From: Torreya grandis
Taxonomy: Eukaryota > Streptophyta > Pinopsida > Cupressales > Taxaceae
DNA: 64,000 nt
Assembly (NCBI GenBank): GCA_037957365.1
Contig: JARHVA010000666.1
Location: 3,909,501 to 3,973,500, forward strand
Direction: 5' to 3'
The position numbers and the translations under genes were made by a program. Below are positions 39,390-51,174 of this stretch, piece after piece. The notes under the pieces were generated by a model, which searched no databases, was not told the DNA's origin, and saw only the letters and a list, made by a program, of their open reading frames with translations. The stretch's first letter is position 1. The number at the start of each line of letters is the position of its first letter.

Positions 39390-40816
39390 TATTGATGGTG
39401 AATGTGTTCTTTAATAGCTCAAACCTTGGGATACACCTTAAAGTCTTAAGTGATAAATGTGGTGTGACACCCATACAATGACACAAATGGAAATTTTTTG
39501 GAAGAAGTGTAAAAATAAGTGTTATGCCACGATTCAATAAGTGGCAGCTAATGAACTCATTTGTCTAGTTTGTCAGAAACAAAAGTATGAAGATACCATT
39601 GTATATTTTTCTGACTAACTCTATTTTTCCATCAAATTGAGGATGATAGGATGACCTACTATATAAATAATTACCTAAACATGTAAATAATTTAGTCCAA
39701 AAATTACTAGTAAATATGGGAGCTCGATCACTTATAATGATCTTTGGAGTACCATTCAATTTTTCAATTGTATTGATAAAATTAGAAGATACTATATTAA
39801 AGACAAATGGTTGTGATAATGAAAAAATGATCATATTTGGTGATTTAATCCATAATTTACATGATATTTTTTACCTTTAGACTGTGGTAACCTATAAATG
39901 AAATTTATGGAAACCTCCTCCCACCTCTGGCTAGGGATGGATAAAGGCTAAAAAATATTTGGGGTCTTAATGGTTTCACCCTTGTTCTATTGACATACCA
40001 TGCATTCATCCACATATTTTCTGACATCCCTCTTGAGTCATTCCAAAAATAAATATTTCTTGATTCTATGATATGTTTAAAAAAATCATGAATGAGCTCT
40101 ATTGGAGAGGCATGAAGTTCCTAAAGGGATTTATGTCTAAGGAGAGAATGATTACAGAGGGATAATCAATCTTTATACCATAATACATTCCCCTTTTAAA
40201 AAAATTGTTTATACCCCCCAAACCTATGCTAAAGATTTTGAATCAAATCTTGAGTACCTTTATCATTCTCCCATTCTAATCTTGCTTCCTCTAAAAAATT
40301 TATTTGCCAAATGGTCATTATGCAAAAAAATGCCTCAATTGATTCATCCCACTTGGATAGTGCATATATAACCATATCCTATTATAATTTCTTATATACT
40401 ATTTTAAAATCATATCCTAATATTTATTCAACAATTTATATTGTTCTTATGATGACAATCATTGTTTAAAATAATATTTGAGGATATCATGATTGGTCTT
40501 TACCTAAAAGTGTCAACCCATCAGATTAGTTATTCATTTCTTAACTACATGAAAATAACCATAATCTCTTTCTCATAAATTATCTTTACCCTTAGTTAAT
40601 GACTCTCAAATGCAAGTGGTCTACTTTATTACATGAGTACAACCCCCATGTCATATCCTGATGCATCACATTCAATAACAAAAGTTATAGAAAAACTAGG
40701 GTAGCCAAAATTAGAGTAGTGCACATAGCCATTTTGTAGTTATTCAAACACTTTGGTAGTTGTTTTAGTCTACTAGAAGGAGTCTTTACTCAATAAATAT
40801 GTGAGTGGGTCTATGA
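39390..40816 (-). pseudogene. Element E pol, part 2: RNase H end and integrase
   Basis: From right to left, traces of RNase H appear near 40480-40350, in the EQYKLLNKY...DMILKxYIRN region. The integrase core is clearest in the open piece 39834-39565: a GTPKIIISDRAPIFTSNFW segment holding the second Asp, then SSYHPQFDGKIELV, which carries the Glu. Stops are frequent and the zinc finger is barely legible. It continues the pol of E after insertion D. Confidence 0.8.
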
Positions 40817-41064
40817 TGTTGGGTCATTTATGATTCATTTTATGTTTATTTGTTATTAGTTTGCTTTTATTTGTCTTTTGTTAATAATATGTTGGTTCAT
40901 GAGAAAGTGGTTGAATCTTGTAACCATCTATGAAAAGACTATAAAGCTTTTCATGTGCTTTGTAAATATTGATTCGAGAAATAATATAATACAATTTTGG
41001 TGTGTGAAAAATGATTTTATCATAATGTAATTTTCATAATTACTTCTCGCTCCTAGAGCCTTCA
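40817..41064 (+). repeat. Element D 5' LTR
   Basis: It starts TGTTGGGTC and ends GAGCCTTCA. A TATA box candidate, TATAAA, is at 40940-40945 and is conserved at the matching place in the 3' LTR (44201-44206), so transcription probably began shortly after it. Confidence 0.88.
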
Positions 41065-41065
41065 A

Positions 41066-41079
41066 TGGTATCAAAGCAT
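41066..41079 (+). other. Element D primer-binding site
   Basis: TGGTATCAAAGCAT follows the LTR end after one base. It fits the initiator tRNA-Met complement TGGTATCAGAGC with one change. Confidence 0.85.
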
Positions 41080-42414
41080 GGTGAATATGGGAAAGGAAAG
41101 ATTGGAATATTGCATTAGTAGAAGGTATGCCCTGGAAAATCAACTTTGGTTTGTCTAATGCTGAAAAGTTAAAAAATTAAAATATTTTTACATTGGTTAT
41201 AGTAAAATTAAAAGAAATAACCCTGTGCACTGGTCTTATATGGCCATATGCTTGGATAAGCATTTCATGCTTACTGTAAGTATTAGATTAATCTTTTTGA
41301 ATAGAATAGAATGCTTGAGAAAACTTCATTTTGAAATCTACCAAAAATAGCCATTTGTATGACTTTTTCCATCTGAGAAATCCCTATGAGTATAAGCAAT
41401 GTTTTTTCATTTTTATTAGAAGTGATTTGCTCATTATTTAATATCATTTTTGAGTTTTTGGAGATCAAAATCAATATCCAAGGCATCTCAAAAGTTTTTC
41501 AAAGCTAGAAAATTGATTTTTACGCCTCCACAATGTCCCAATACTTCAAAAAATTCATTTACTTGATCAAAATCCTTTCTAAAAGTCTAAAATAGTCTAA
41601 AAACTTGCATAGTACTATCTTGTATAGAATTGTATGGACTGGTGTTGAGGATTGAAGTTTTCAAAATTTTTATTAGCAGTCATGGCATTCCCTATGTGAG
41701 CTCGATGTTGGAAATTTTAAAATTTTATCATAAATTTAGGGTTTCAATGGGTCCCATGAAAATCAAGATAAAGGATTTAATTTTTTTTTACTTAGAATTA
41801 ATTTTCCAGGTGAATTAGATTTTACAAGCCATGTATGTTTTTTTAATTCATAGAGCAAAAATCAGGTTTATATATAAGATTCTCTCTTTATAGACTTGTA
41901 AATGTTCATAGAGCACTTGGAAGGGGTAATTTTGTGTAATGTTTTGTAACAAAGGGGTCAAGAGTTCAAATCTTTCCTTTTGAGAGAATATTTTTTTGGA
42001 GAATATTTTGGAGGAATATTCCTTTTGTACTTGGAGATATAAGGATGTAAGTCACATATATTTACAACACTTATTGTGAATTTCTTTATTGAGTCACAAT
42101 TTTTGTGTGAAGGTGGTCATGTGACCAGGTGATCTTCATGGTTTATGACATTTTGGATGCATTGGAATGATCAAATTTATATTTTGGAGCTTATTTGCAT
42201 GTTTTTTTCACATAAATGTATTACAAAAGATGTATCAAGGTGCATTTTTAGTTTAAATTGACACCTTCAAAATGCAAGCTTTTTCCTATTTCATTATGCT
42301 TATATTCTCAGAGAACATATAGTTCATCACAAGTCCCAGGATCATTTGTAAAAATGGAAGCTATTTTAAAGGTAAATACAAAACCTTGATAGCATTCCTT
42401 AATTTATTTGCATC
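41080..42414 (+). other. Element D leader
   Basis: About 1.3 kb lies between primer site and gag. There is no supported coding frame, and the ORF at 41630-41818 has no motif. A packaging or dimerisation function is possible but not visible. Confidence 0.4.
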
Positions 42415-43520
42415 ATGGCTAAAATTGTGAGCCTCATTTTTGGCATGGGACGACTAACTCTTAAGAATTATAAAGAATGGTCAATAAATATGGAAAATAA
42501 ATTAATCTTTAATGACTTGTGAGAAGTTATTGAAAAATAACCAACATTGCCCACTGAAGCCACAAAACTTGTAAAATTTCACAAAAGGGATAGACAAGCT
42601 CCTACATTATTAAAATTTACTTGTAGTGCACAAGTCATAAATCACATAGAAACTACCAAAACTGAAGCATGAAAATCATGGAAATCTCTAAAAGACTTGT
42701 ATGATAAACAACCTACTTACAAGAAAATTGATCTCCTCATGTAGTTGCTCAACACTAAAATCTCTGATGATGAAGATGTTTTAGAATATGTGTCATGCAT
42801 TAAGAATTTGAAACATGAATATGGCACTACTAGTAGGAAAATTGATAATGAAATACTGATTGCTATTATTTTGAATGGCCTTAGTTCTAGCTACAAAAAT
42901 TTTCTCAAGATATTATAGCTTAGTGATAAGCTTAATTAATCTACTATTCCATTTATGTGTTGCTCACTCAACATTAGTGATAATTTTCAAAGGAGAAAGA
43001 CAAACCTACTGAGGAGGCACACTATTCCAAAATAGGAAATCCATTATATGAGCCCAACAGAGCAGAGAAATAGAAACACTCTCATAAGCACACTTTTTGG
43101 CATAAGTATAATTTTGGTTCATCAAAACATCAACATCATTCTTGACACAAAGATTATTTAGGCTCTTCAGAGCATACACATCATTCTGGTTCTTCAAAGC
43201 ATGAACATCACCACAAACATTCACATGGACATAAGTATAAACACAAATATTCTTATTCATGTGGCTATTCTTCCTCTAGTTCTAGTGGATGTGAGAAGAT
43301 ATGATTCAATTATGGTGGCATAGGCCATCTCTCTATAGAATGCTACTCTCAATGGAGGTCCTCTTGACATCGACAGAAGGCAAAAGCACATTTTGCTAGT
43401 CCTTCCAGCCATTTTGGTCATTCTTTTGGGTCTTCTTCTGGTTATTCTTCTACATCTTTTTCTGATGGATGGGATGATTGTGAAGTTACTTTCTCCATAG
43501 TTAATGACTATATCTTCTGA
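42415..43520 (+). pseudogene. Element D gag (copia type), degenerate
   Basis: The ATG at 42415 starts MAKIVSLIFGMGRLTLKNYKEW, which resembles the L.G.NY..W opening of copia gag. A WKSLKDLYDK segment and an LLNTKISDDEDVLEYV segment follow, then NEILIAIILNGLSSSYKNF. All are typical of the UBN2/DUF4219 gag family. Near 43300-43350 the zinc knuckle reads with two of three Cys lost (FNYGGIGHLSIEC): the first is a stop and the second is Tyr. A His/Ser-rich stretch of HxHSGS-like repeats lies before the knuckle (43080-43260). About six stops are present. Confidence 0.8.
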
Positions 43521-44070
43521 AATAGTGACTCACCTATCTTGTGCAAGTTGCTAGGCTCAAGATTAGGATTTGATGTAGTAGCATTTTTTGGCTTGTGTAC
43601 TTTGCTTTCATAGATGTAGTTTTTATATGATCTTTGATGTGGATCATTTTAGTGATTTGTACTTGATGTATTTGTTGCACGACTTTTCACCTCTTACCTA
43701 ATAGGGGGAGAAGAGATTATTATAATCGGTATTTATCAGTCATTGGTGATTTATGATATTAGTCAACATTATGTTACTAGCATTGTTAGTGCTGAACAAA
43801 GGCCTGTAGGAGATGTTGGCAATTATTGGGCATCAGTTTGACATGTACTATACATAGTACATAAGGAATTCACTTATTGGATGGATTTTATGTGAGGGTT
43901 GATGTAGTTGGACAATGCGTGATCATGTTCTACTATAGTGTGGGGATGATTGGAGTGTGGATCAGTCTAAAATGCATAGTGTACTAGTTGTAGTTATGAT
44001 AGAGTTTGCTTGGATGGATCACAACTCTTTGCTCTAGTATTTTTATACCCCTTTGGACCAAGTGGGAGTT

Positions 44071-44325
44071 TTTTGGGTCATTTATGATCCAAATTTTATT
44101 TTATGTTTATTAGTTATTAGTTTGCTTTATTTGTCTTTTGTTAATAATATGTTGGTTCACGGGAAAGTTGGTTGAATTCGGTAACCACCTGTGAAAATCC
44201 TATAAAGCTTTTCACTTGCTTTGTAAATATTGATTTGAGAAATAATACAATATAGTTTTGGTGTGTGAAAAAATATTTTATCATAATTTAATTTTCATAA
44301 TTACTTCCTATTCTTGGAGCCTTCA
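44071..44325 (+). repeat. Element D 3' LTR
   Basis: It matches 40817-41064. The first TG has become TT. It is preceded by the tract CAAGTGGGAGTTT. Confidence 0.85.
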
Positions 44326-45978
44326 TACAATGTTGCCATTATTTTTGATAAACTTTTGATAGTAACTTGTTAGCCTTAAAAATACCTAAAGGTTCTTGAG
44401 GGTCTTAGGAAATTGCCACTCCATCATCGCTTGGAATTTTTTAGGATCAAATTTCACACCTTCATGTGAAAAAATATGACCCAAGTATCCACCTCTCAGA
44501 TGCTAAAAAACATTTGGAAGGATGGGCATAAAGTTATTTTTGTTCCATAATTAAAAGTTCCTATTTCACATGCTTCAAATGGTCTTCTAATTTTTGTTGT
44601 AAATGAGAATGTCATTAGAAAATACCAATAAAAAATTAATAAAAAATATCCTAAAAAGAATATTCATCAAAATCTAAAATGTATATGGTGCACTTGTGAG
44701 ACCAAAAGGCATGAGCATAAACTCATAATGGCCTTCATGAGTTCATAAAGTTGTTTTACATATCTTATCTTCATGGATTTGAATATGATGATACCTAGAG
44801 TAAGATATAATTTGGTAAAATAAACAACACCATGAAATTCATCAATTAATAGAATAAGAAACTTATATTTGATGGTGTACTTGTTGTTGAGTTCTCTATA
44901 GTCTAGACACATCCTCCAAGTGCCATCTTTGTTATGCACCATGACCACTAGGGAAGAATATTCACTTTTGTTGTGTTTGATAATTAATTCCTCTATAATC
45001 TCATGTACTATCTTTTCAATTTCACTCTTATGGGCATAGTGATGCTTTTAGGGTATGATTTTAGGTGGTACACTACCTAGAATTAGTCTAATGGCATGAT
45101 CATGCACTCTACTTGGTGGAAGTCCTTTTGGAATGGTACAAAAACCAATATAATGGTCATCCATCACTAGATATAAATTAGGATGGGTATATTCCTTGGT
45201 TAGTTGAATTTATATGGAAAAAAATCATGAAACAAATCCTTTAACACCTTTTTTGAGAATCTTTGTTAGTTGATGAGAACTTACCAATTGTGAAGATTTG
45301 TCCCATAAACCACAAAATTCAAATGTTATGCCTTCTTAATGAAAGCACATGAATAGTTCCTAGAAATTCATCTCAATTATGCACAAATTGGTGAGCCATT
45401 GCACTCCTAAAATAATATCATCCCCAACCATGTGAATAACAAACATAAGAGAATCTAATAGTTGACTTTACCATCATATATAATTATGACTTGAAATTCT
45501 AGAGTTGGGTAAATGAAATAGTTCAAATGAGTATCCAACTAACTATTGACAAAGTTTTGTGTACTCCTAAAGTCAATCAACACAATCAACTTCTATTTAT
45601 TGAGGAAACCTACCACCTTAAGAGTTTGAGGAGTAATAATACTTGAAAGTGCATAATAGGAAATAATAGGTTGAGAATATTTAGATTCATCTTAAGGTTC
45701 TTCCAGACCTAAACCTAAGATCTCATCATTTTATTCTTACTCATTAATAACTTCAATTTAAAACAACTTATTTTAGCACACCTATGTAATTTTATCCATT
45801 TGATATCAGAAGCAAAACATAATCCTTTTGTATGATTTTCTTCAATTTGCTAAGGGGTCAATCTTGTAGGCTGAGGAAATGATGGGGTTAATAAATTACA
45901 TTCATGGACATTTGTGAAAGTTCTTAGTTTGACAAGATATTTTACCTCTACCATTCTTACCATTGGTATGGACTTAGA
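44326..45978 (-). pseudogene. Element E pol, part 1: zinc knuckle, protease, reverse transcriptase
   Basis: On the minus strand from the right, a knuckle-like KGLCFASD...LHRCA appears near 45830-45770. A protease motif follows, read as VLIDFRSTQNFVNS-like near 45580-45540, where Asp-Ser-Gly appears as Asp-Phe-Arg. RT is clearest in the open piece 44948-44667: KDGTWRMCLDYRELN, IDEFHGVVYFTKLYL. After it comes HLRGGYLGHIFSHEGVKFDP and LTSYYQKFIKN near 44340. The FxDD motif is not readable. D interrupts the thumb to RNase H junction. Confidence 0.82.
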
Positions 45979-47148
45979 TGTTGGGAAATACGGAAGCACA
46001 ATTGATTACCAAATACAAGCAACTTAATATGCGGAATCAAACCAGAATCACAAGTAACTAAAAACTAGAAACAACATAGAATATGAGAGACAATACACAA
46101 CTTGTATTAATGCTCATCTAGAAAAGAATACAATAAAGAAGATGCCACTTCTTTTCCACACCTCTCAAAGGCTTCCCACATCTCAAGTGTATAGTACTTC
46201 TTTCCTCAAATCTCTCTCTCTTACGGTCCCAACACACAACTCAAACATAGAGTTGGTGTTCACCTCCAACCAGTCAGTATCCACTAATGCCAGTACACTA
46301 GTGCTCCACGCACTCCACAAGTGCTCCACGCACTCCAAGTACAAAAATGTACTTCAAGTAGATCTCCCTTGAACTGCAACAACATGTAACCTAAATGATC
46401 TCACTTATGGAAGGATCTTCTTTGCCTTCCTGTTTGCTCTCCAATGAGTACACACCGTACTCCAAGTAGATCCTGCTTGATCCTGCTCCCTATTGTGTTG
46501 CTGTCCTCCCTGATCTTACACACCTGCAAATCAATCTGGTTCTACACACCTGCAAACCTAGATCATGCACCCACATACACCTGCATATCAATGATCTTAC
46601 TTACCATGCAGATCTCCTAATGTAGCCATGCACACCTGCTGACCAAGATCATACATACATGAAGAATCCCTCTGATTCTCCAAACTAGTACCCACACTTG
46701 GCACTGTGGCACTAGGAGGAACACACCACACTCTCTTCACACACAAAAGGAGCTAATATTTGCTCTCTTACTCTCTAGCACACTTTTACAATACAACCCA
46801 TGAGTCTATTATATAGATCTCATGCAAACAATAATTAGACATTTAATTACAATAATTAGATCCGCAGCTTCTAGTCTAAAATTGGCTCTTAACATGTAAA
46901 CACTTGGTTTGTTAACTAAATGTTCATAACACTCGTAGTTCTGAACTGCACAGGCGATCAACGTCGGTCCCTGTCTGCTTGGAGGTGACCGACATCGATC
47001 GATACCTGACCAATGTCAGTTACTTCTCTTCACTAACCTGACCGACGTCAGCTGATCAGATCGATGCCGGTTGCTCTATAACTCAAAAACCTTCAACAAC
47101 CTCCTTCCCTGTTTGCATCAGTGAAGGTTTTAGCTCCATAACCTAACA
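45979..47148 (-). repeat. Element C 3' LTR
   Basis: On the plus strand it runs from TGTTGGGAAATACGG to ACCTAACA. A TATA-like TATATAATAG lies on the minus strand near 46806-46817. It contains five short palindromic GACCGACGTCGGTC-type units at 46954-47073. Confidence 0.93.
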
Positions 47149-47165
47149 ATCTCCCACTTGGAGAT
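47149..47165 (-). other. Element C polypurine tract
   Basis: The minus strand reads ATCTCCAAGTGGGAGAT and abuts TGTTAGGTTATGG, the LTR start. Confidence 0.85.
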
Positions 47166-48010
47166 AAATAGCTACACTGTACCTATACCTATACCCCATC
47201 TAATCTGTTTCTTGGCTTGTATCCCTCTTCAAGCTCAACCCTGAAGACCACCCACCACACAACCTGTGGTGCACCTCCTGTCATCCGAGTAACCTGCCAC
47301 ATCCGAACCTACAAATACATGTAGTGAAGTCTTGACCCTACATAGCATGAATCCCTGTTGCTGGTCCCTCTCAAATACCTGAGAACCCACTTCCCTGAAT
47401 TGGCTCCTAACTCTCTGACAACACCCACTGCTTGGGCAAACTCAAGTCTATACCAGACCTCATGTAATTTTAGACACTGAACTGCCTAGCCCTTGGTGTG
47501 ATCTAGTTTTACATCCTACGTATTGAACCTCACTAACACTTGATTCACATCAGCTCCCACTGGAGACAAAATCAACCTGTGATCTTCCATGTCTCTCATA
47601 CCAAAGAATTTCACTACTCTAAATTCCTCATGACATGCCACTGAACTAACCTTACCCTTAGCTCAACAAAACCCTGTATGTCTGAACCTATGCCAAGCTC
47701 ATCCTCCACATACAGTAACAAGATAATGTTGTGACCATCATCTACCTTGTAAGACAAACACAATGGTTATACGGACATTGACTAAAGCCCTGCTTTATCA
47801 TCCACCTGGTACCACCTGTCAGCCCTATACCACTGTCCTGCAGCTTCCTCAAGACCATATGACTTGGCCTTCCATCTCATGTGTCCATTCTCTCTATTCT
47901 TTAACTAAGGTATCCATTCGTCTCTCAGTGCTTTCTTCTAGCTGGCAACCCTACCAAATCTCTCACTTGGTTCTGCATCATATTCTACCATGCTTCCACT
48001 ATTTCCTAGA
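47166..48010 (-). pseudogene. Element C reverse transcriptase and RNase H, deleted
   Basis: Reading right to left on the minus strand, VRDLVGLPARRKALRDEW near 47980 is the start of copia RT. It then jumps to KSYGLEEAAGQWYRADRW, so the middle of the palm is deleted. LSYKVDDGHNIILLLYVED near 47780-47700 is the YVDD active site with the first Asp changed to Glu. RNase H follows with WVLRYLRGTSNRDSCY near 47400 and TTGCVVGG near 47260. A few stops and frameshifts are present. Copia order and spacing are otherwise normal. Confidence 0.85.
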
Positions 48011-48139
48011 TCCTTCCTATTATGTAGTGAGCAATGAGTATAAATAAGAGGAATAATGAATTTGAGGCTTACTTACCACTTTCAGTCCTCCATATGGGCG
48101 TTTGAGACTCCTTGATAGCTTGCTGTCCACCCAAAATCT

Positions 48140-48420
48140 GTTACAGTGATCGACCTTGGTCACCACACAGTCTGCATCCAACCGACATCGATTCCATGCG
48201 CCTGTCCTGACTACCAACCCCACCGATGTCGGTGTTTACCTGTTGTCGACGTCGGTCCTCTTGACTGATGTTAGTCTTACTGTTGCCGACATCAGTCCTC
48301 CTGATCGACATCAGTCTTACCCTGCCCGACACCATTGGCTCTGGTTTGCACATGACCGACATCGATGCCTGTCTATTTGGCATTAGTTTTTCTTGACTGA
48401 TGCTGGTACCTTTGTTTGCC
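48140..48420. repeat. Cluster of about ten short palindromic units in element C
   Basis: Imperfect copies of GACCGACATCGGTC (for example CCACCGATGTCGGTG, TTGTCGACGTCGGTC, GCCGACATCAGTC, GATCGACATCAGTC) recur about every 25-30 bp. They occupy the place where integrase should be. The same unit occurs in both LTRs. The overlapping ORFs on both strands are simply this GC-richer patch. Confidence 0.75.
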
Positions 48421-48480
48421 TGTGAGTGATGACTTTTTACCTGTGAGCTCCTTTGAATCAAAACCCATGTCCAAACTGCC

Positions 48481-49149
48481 CTACTCAGAAGTATTTAGCC
48501 CCATCCACTGAACTCTATCTGTGATCTCCTCCAAGAACACTAAGGCTTTCCAGTTCTTAAGCTTATCAAACACATCAGTCTTTCTCTTAAGAACATGCAT
48601 CTCCTTCTTGCTCATGTGACCAAGCCTACAAAGCCACGTCTCCGCAATAGAAGAAGAATTAATAATATAAGCAAGTAGATAAAGAGTACCTGCTTTTTTA
48701 CCACCAGCTAATTCAAGTGCATCCACTGTGAGAGTTCTTGTGCATTTCTCATCACCCAACTTTCTTAAAGAAATTAGCCATATCTTCAACACTGGGACCT
48801 GCATGACCTCCTTTAACACCCATGTATTGGCTGCCTACAATTTCAGCTTCACTTCCCCTTTGCCAATTCTTTGGCAAGGCTCACGAACACCTCTCTTTGG
48901 GGCTACATGGAAAGAGGCAACATAATCTATAAACCAAGATTCTACTTTATCCAAGAAACATACCAGAGCATCCTGTGCAACAACACCTGCAACATTTGCT
49001 TCTTTAGTTCCTTCTTGCTGATCTACTACCAACCAACAATCTTTCTTTTCCTGCTCTTTCTTTCCATAGGACCGTAATTGACCATTCATGCTTTTCAATT
49101 CCTCCATTCTTAGCTTACTTTTTTTTGCCATTGCTATACTCCCACTCAA
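48481..49149 (-). pseudogene. Element C gag remnant, protease and GAG-pre-integrase
   Basis: The open piece 49149-48835 begins with a short Lys/Glu-rich gag remnant. It then shows VESWFIDYVASFHVAP, the copia protease site WxIDSGASxHxT with Ser-Gly replaced by Tyr-Val but Asp kept. The next piece (48819-48481) has GTLYLLAYI, ETWLCRLGHMSKKEMHVLKRK, the GAG-pre-integrase domain with its RLGH motif. Integrase should follow, but the frame ends in the palindromic cluster. Gag is reduced to a few dozen residues between primer site and protease. Confidence 0.85.
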
Positions 49150-49207
49150 TCAAAAACCCCTGAGAGTGACCTGTAATCAAATACAAAACCTGCTCCTTAC
49201 AACCTTA

Positions 49208-49221
49208 GCTCTGATACCACT
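49208..49221 (-). other. Element C primer-binding site
   Basis: The minus strand reads AGTGGTATCAGAGC directly inside the right LTR. It is a perfect TGGTATCAGAGC initiator tRNA-Met site. Confidence 0.93.
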
Positions 49222-50391
49222 TGTTGGGAAATACGGAAGCATAATTGATTACCAAATACAAGCAACTTAATATGCAGAATTAAATCAGAATCATAAGTAA
49301 CTAGAAACCATAAACAACACAGAATATGAGAGACAATACACAACTTGTATTAATACTCATCCAGAAAAGAATACAATAAAGAAGATGCCACTTCTTCTCC
49401 ACACCTCTCAAAGGCTTCCCACACCTCAAGTGTACAATACTTCTTTTCTCAAAGCTCTCTCTCTTATGGTCCCAACACACAACTCAAACACAGAGTTGGT
49501 GTTCACCTCCAACCAGTCAGTATCCACTATTGCCAGTACACTAGTGCTCCACGCACTCCACAAGTGCTCCATGCACTCCAAGTACACAAAAGCACTTCAA
49601 GTAGATCTCCCCTAAACTGAAACAACCTGTAACCCAAATGATCTCACTTATGGAAGGATCTTCCTTGCCTTCCTCTTTGCTCTCAAATGAGTACACACCG
49701 TACTCCAAGTAGATCCTGCCTGATCCTGCTCCCTGTTGTGTTGCTATCCTCCCTGATCTTGCACACCTACAAATCAATCTGGTTCTGCACACTTGCAAAC
49801 CTGGATCATGCACCCACATACACCTACAGATCAATGATCTTACTTACCATGCAGATCTCCTAATGTAGCCATGCACACCTGCTGACCAAGATCATACATA
49901 CATGAAGAATCCCTCTGATTCTCCAAACCAACACCCACACTTGGCACTGTGGCACTAGGAGGAACACACCATGCTCTCTTCACACACATAAGGAGCTAAT
50001 ATTTGCTCTCTTACTCTCTAGCACACTTTTACAATACAACCCATGAGTCTATTATATAGATCTCATGCAAACAATAATTAGACATCTAATTACAATAATT
50101 AGATCCACAGCTTCTAGTCTAAAATTGGCTCTTAACATGCAAACACTCGGTTCATTAACTAATCGTCCATAACACTCACAATTTTGAACCACACAGGCGA
50201 CCGACATTGGTCCCTGTCTACTTGGAGGTGACCGACGTCGGTCGATCCCTGACCGACATCGATTGCTTCTCTTCACTAACCTGATCGACATTGATTGATC
50301 AGACTGACGCCAGTTGCTCTGCAACTCAACAACCTTCAGCAACCTCCTTCCCTGTTTGCATCAGTGAAGCTTTTAGCTCCACAACCTAACA
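49222..50391 (-). repeat. Element C 5' LTR
   Basis: Same length and ends as 45979-47148. The palindromic units are at 50197-50316 and the TATA-like site near 50049-50060. Most differences from the partner LTR are C/T or G/A transitions. Confidence 0.93.
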
Positions 50392-50396
50392 TTAGA

Positions 50397-51053
50397 TACA
50401 TAAATTGGGACTAAAAATTCAAACCTCCATTTTGATACTATCTTTCAGGTCACCCAAGAATAGGTCAAGAAAATTTGCCTTAGTGATGTTATCCACATGT
50501 AAGGAGAGATTTTGAAATTAATGAATATAATCCTTCAAAGTCCCTAATTGATGTAGTTTAGATAGTTGAATGAATTAGTTTTTTAATACATTATTGTGAT
50601 TGTGGATTTGTAGCTCCTTAGAAAATTTAGACTAGAAAACTTGAAGGCCCTTATTTTTATTTTGAGCACACAATTATATATACCAAACAAAATACTTAGG
50701 TTCTAAATACAAATAAGCCATGACCACCTTTTTCACACATGGAGTCATATTTAGATCAATTTTTTTTAAAAAACTTTATTGATCCAAGTGAGTTGAGGTG
50801 TGATTGTTTGAATGAGGAGAACCTAACTAGAGTGATAGAGGATTATTTTATGAAGGTTGAGCAATCGGATTAGAAAATTGCCTAGTTATAAGTGTTAATT
50901 GATCTTTTAAAAAATATAGGTCCCCTCTTACCCCAATGATGTCCCATTCGATCACATCAAGATCATATTTCTACATCATGTTCTAAAACTCTGACTAAAG
51001 CTAGTGAACTACCTCAAAAATAAATGGATCACAAGTGCTAGACTCCATGTTGT
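50397..51053 (-). pseudogene. Element E gag, degenerate
   Basis: An ATG near 51053 (MESSTCDPF) starts a minus-strand frame after the leader. Only scattered gag-like words are legible, such as a hydrophobic SKYFVW...YIIVC stretch and a MTPCVKKVVMAYLYLEPKYFVWYI-like region near 50740-50680. The assignment rests mainly on position between the primer site and the protease region. C is inserted at its 3' end. Confidence 0.5.
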
Positions 51054-51174
51054 CCTTGTGATGAGTTTTTGGAGTTCTTTCCCTTTCTTGCATCTGTGAG
51101 TGTTAGGACCAACCATGCACGATCCCTAGGATGGAGGGTTCTAGCCACAAAAAAAATGTATAGATAGATTATAA

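Larger units (their letters stand above)
40817..44325 (+). mobile_element. Element D: gag-only Ty1/copia-type element inside E
   Basis: Short LTRs (248 and 255 bp), a tRNA-Met primer site, a long leader, a copia-type gag and a purine-rich tract are all present. No protease, integrase or RT lies between gag and the 3' LTR. Flanking pentamers are TATGA and TACAA, which share three of five bases. The insertion separates the RT of E (right) from its RNase H and integrase (left). Confidence 0.85.
45979..50391 (-). mobile_element. Element C: deleted Ty1/copia element inside the gag-pol of E
   Basis: LTRs of exactly 1170 bp are flanked by the perfect duplication TTAGA (45974-45978 and 50392-50396). 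Primer site and polypurine tract lie just inside the LTRs and set the minus orientation. The interior is only 2.07 kb, with remnants of protease, GAG-pre-integrase, RT and RNase H. Most of gag, all of integrase and part of RT are missing. The LTRs remain over 90% identical by eye, so C is the youngest dated insertion in the block and was probably mobilised in trans. Confidence 0.95.

Noticed and set aside
46142..46372. Similar ORFs in the two LTRs of C (46142-46372 and 49385-49615)
   Set aside because: They are the same LTR sequence twice, on the strand opposite to element transcription. A protein there is not supported.
48141..48461. Overlapping ORFs on both strands in the middle of element C
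   Set aside because: They coincide with the palindromic repeat cluster, which avoids stops. No copia domain is readable there.
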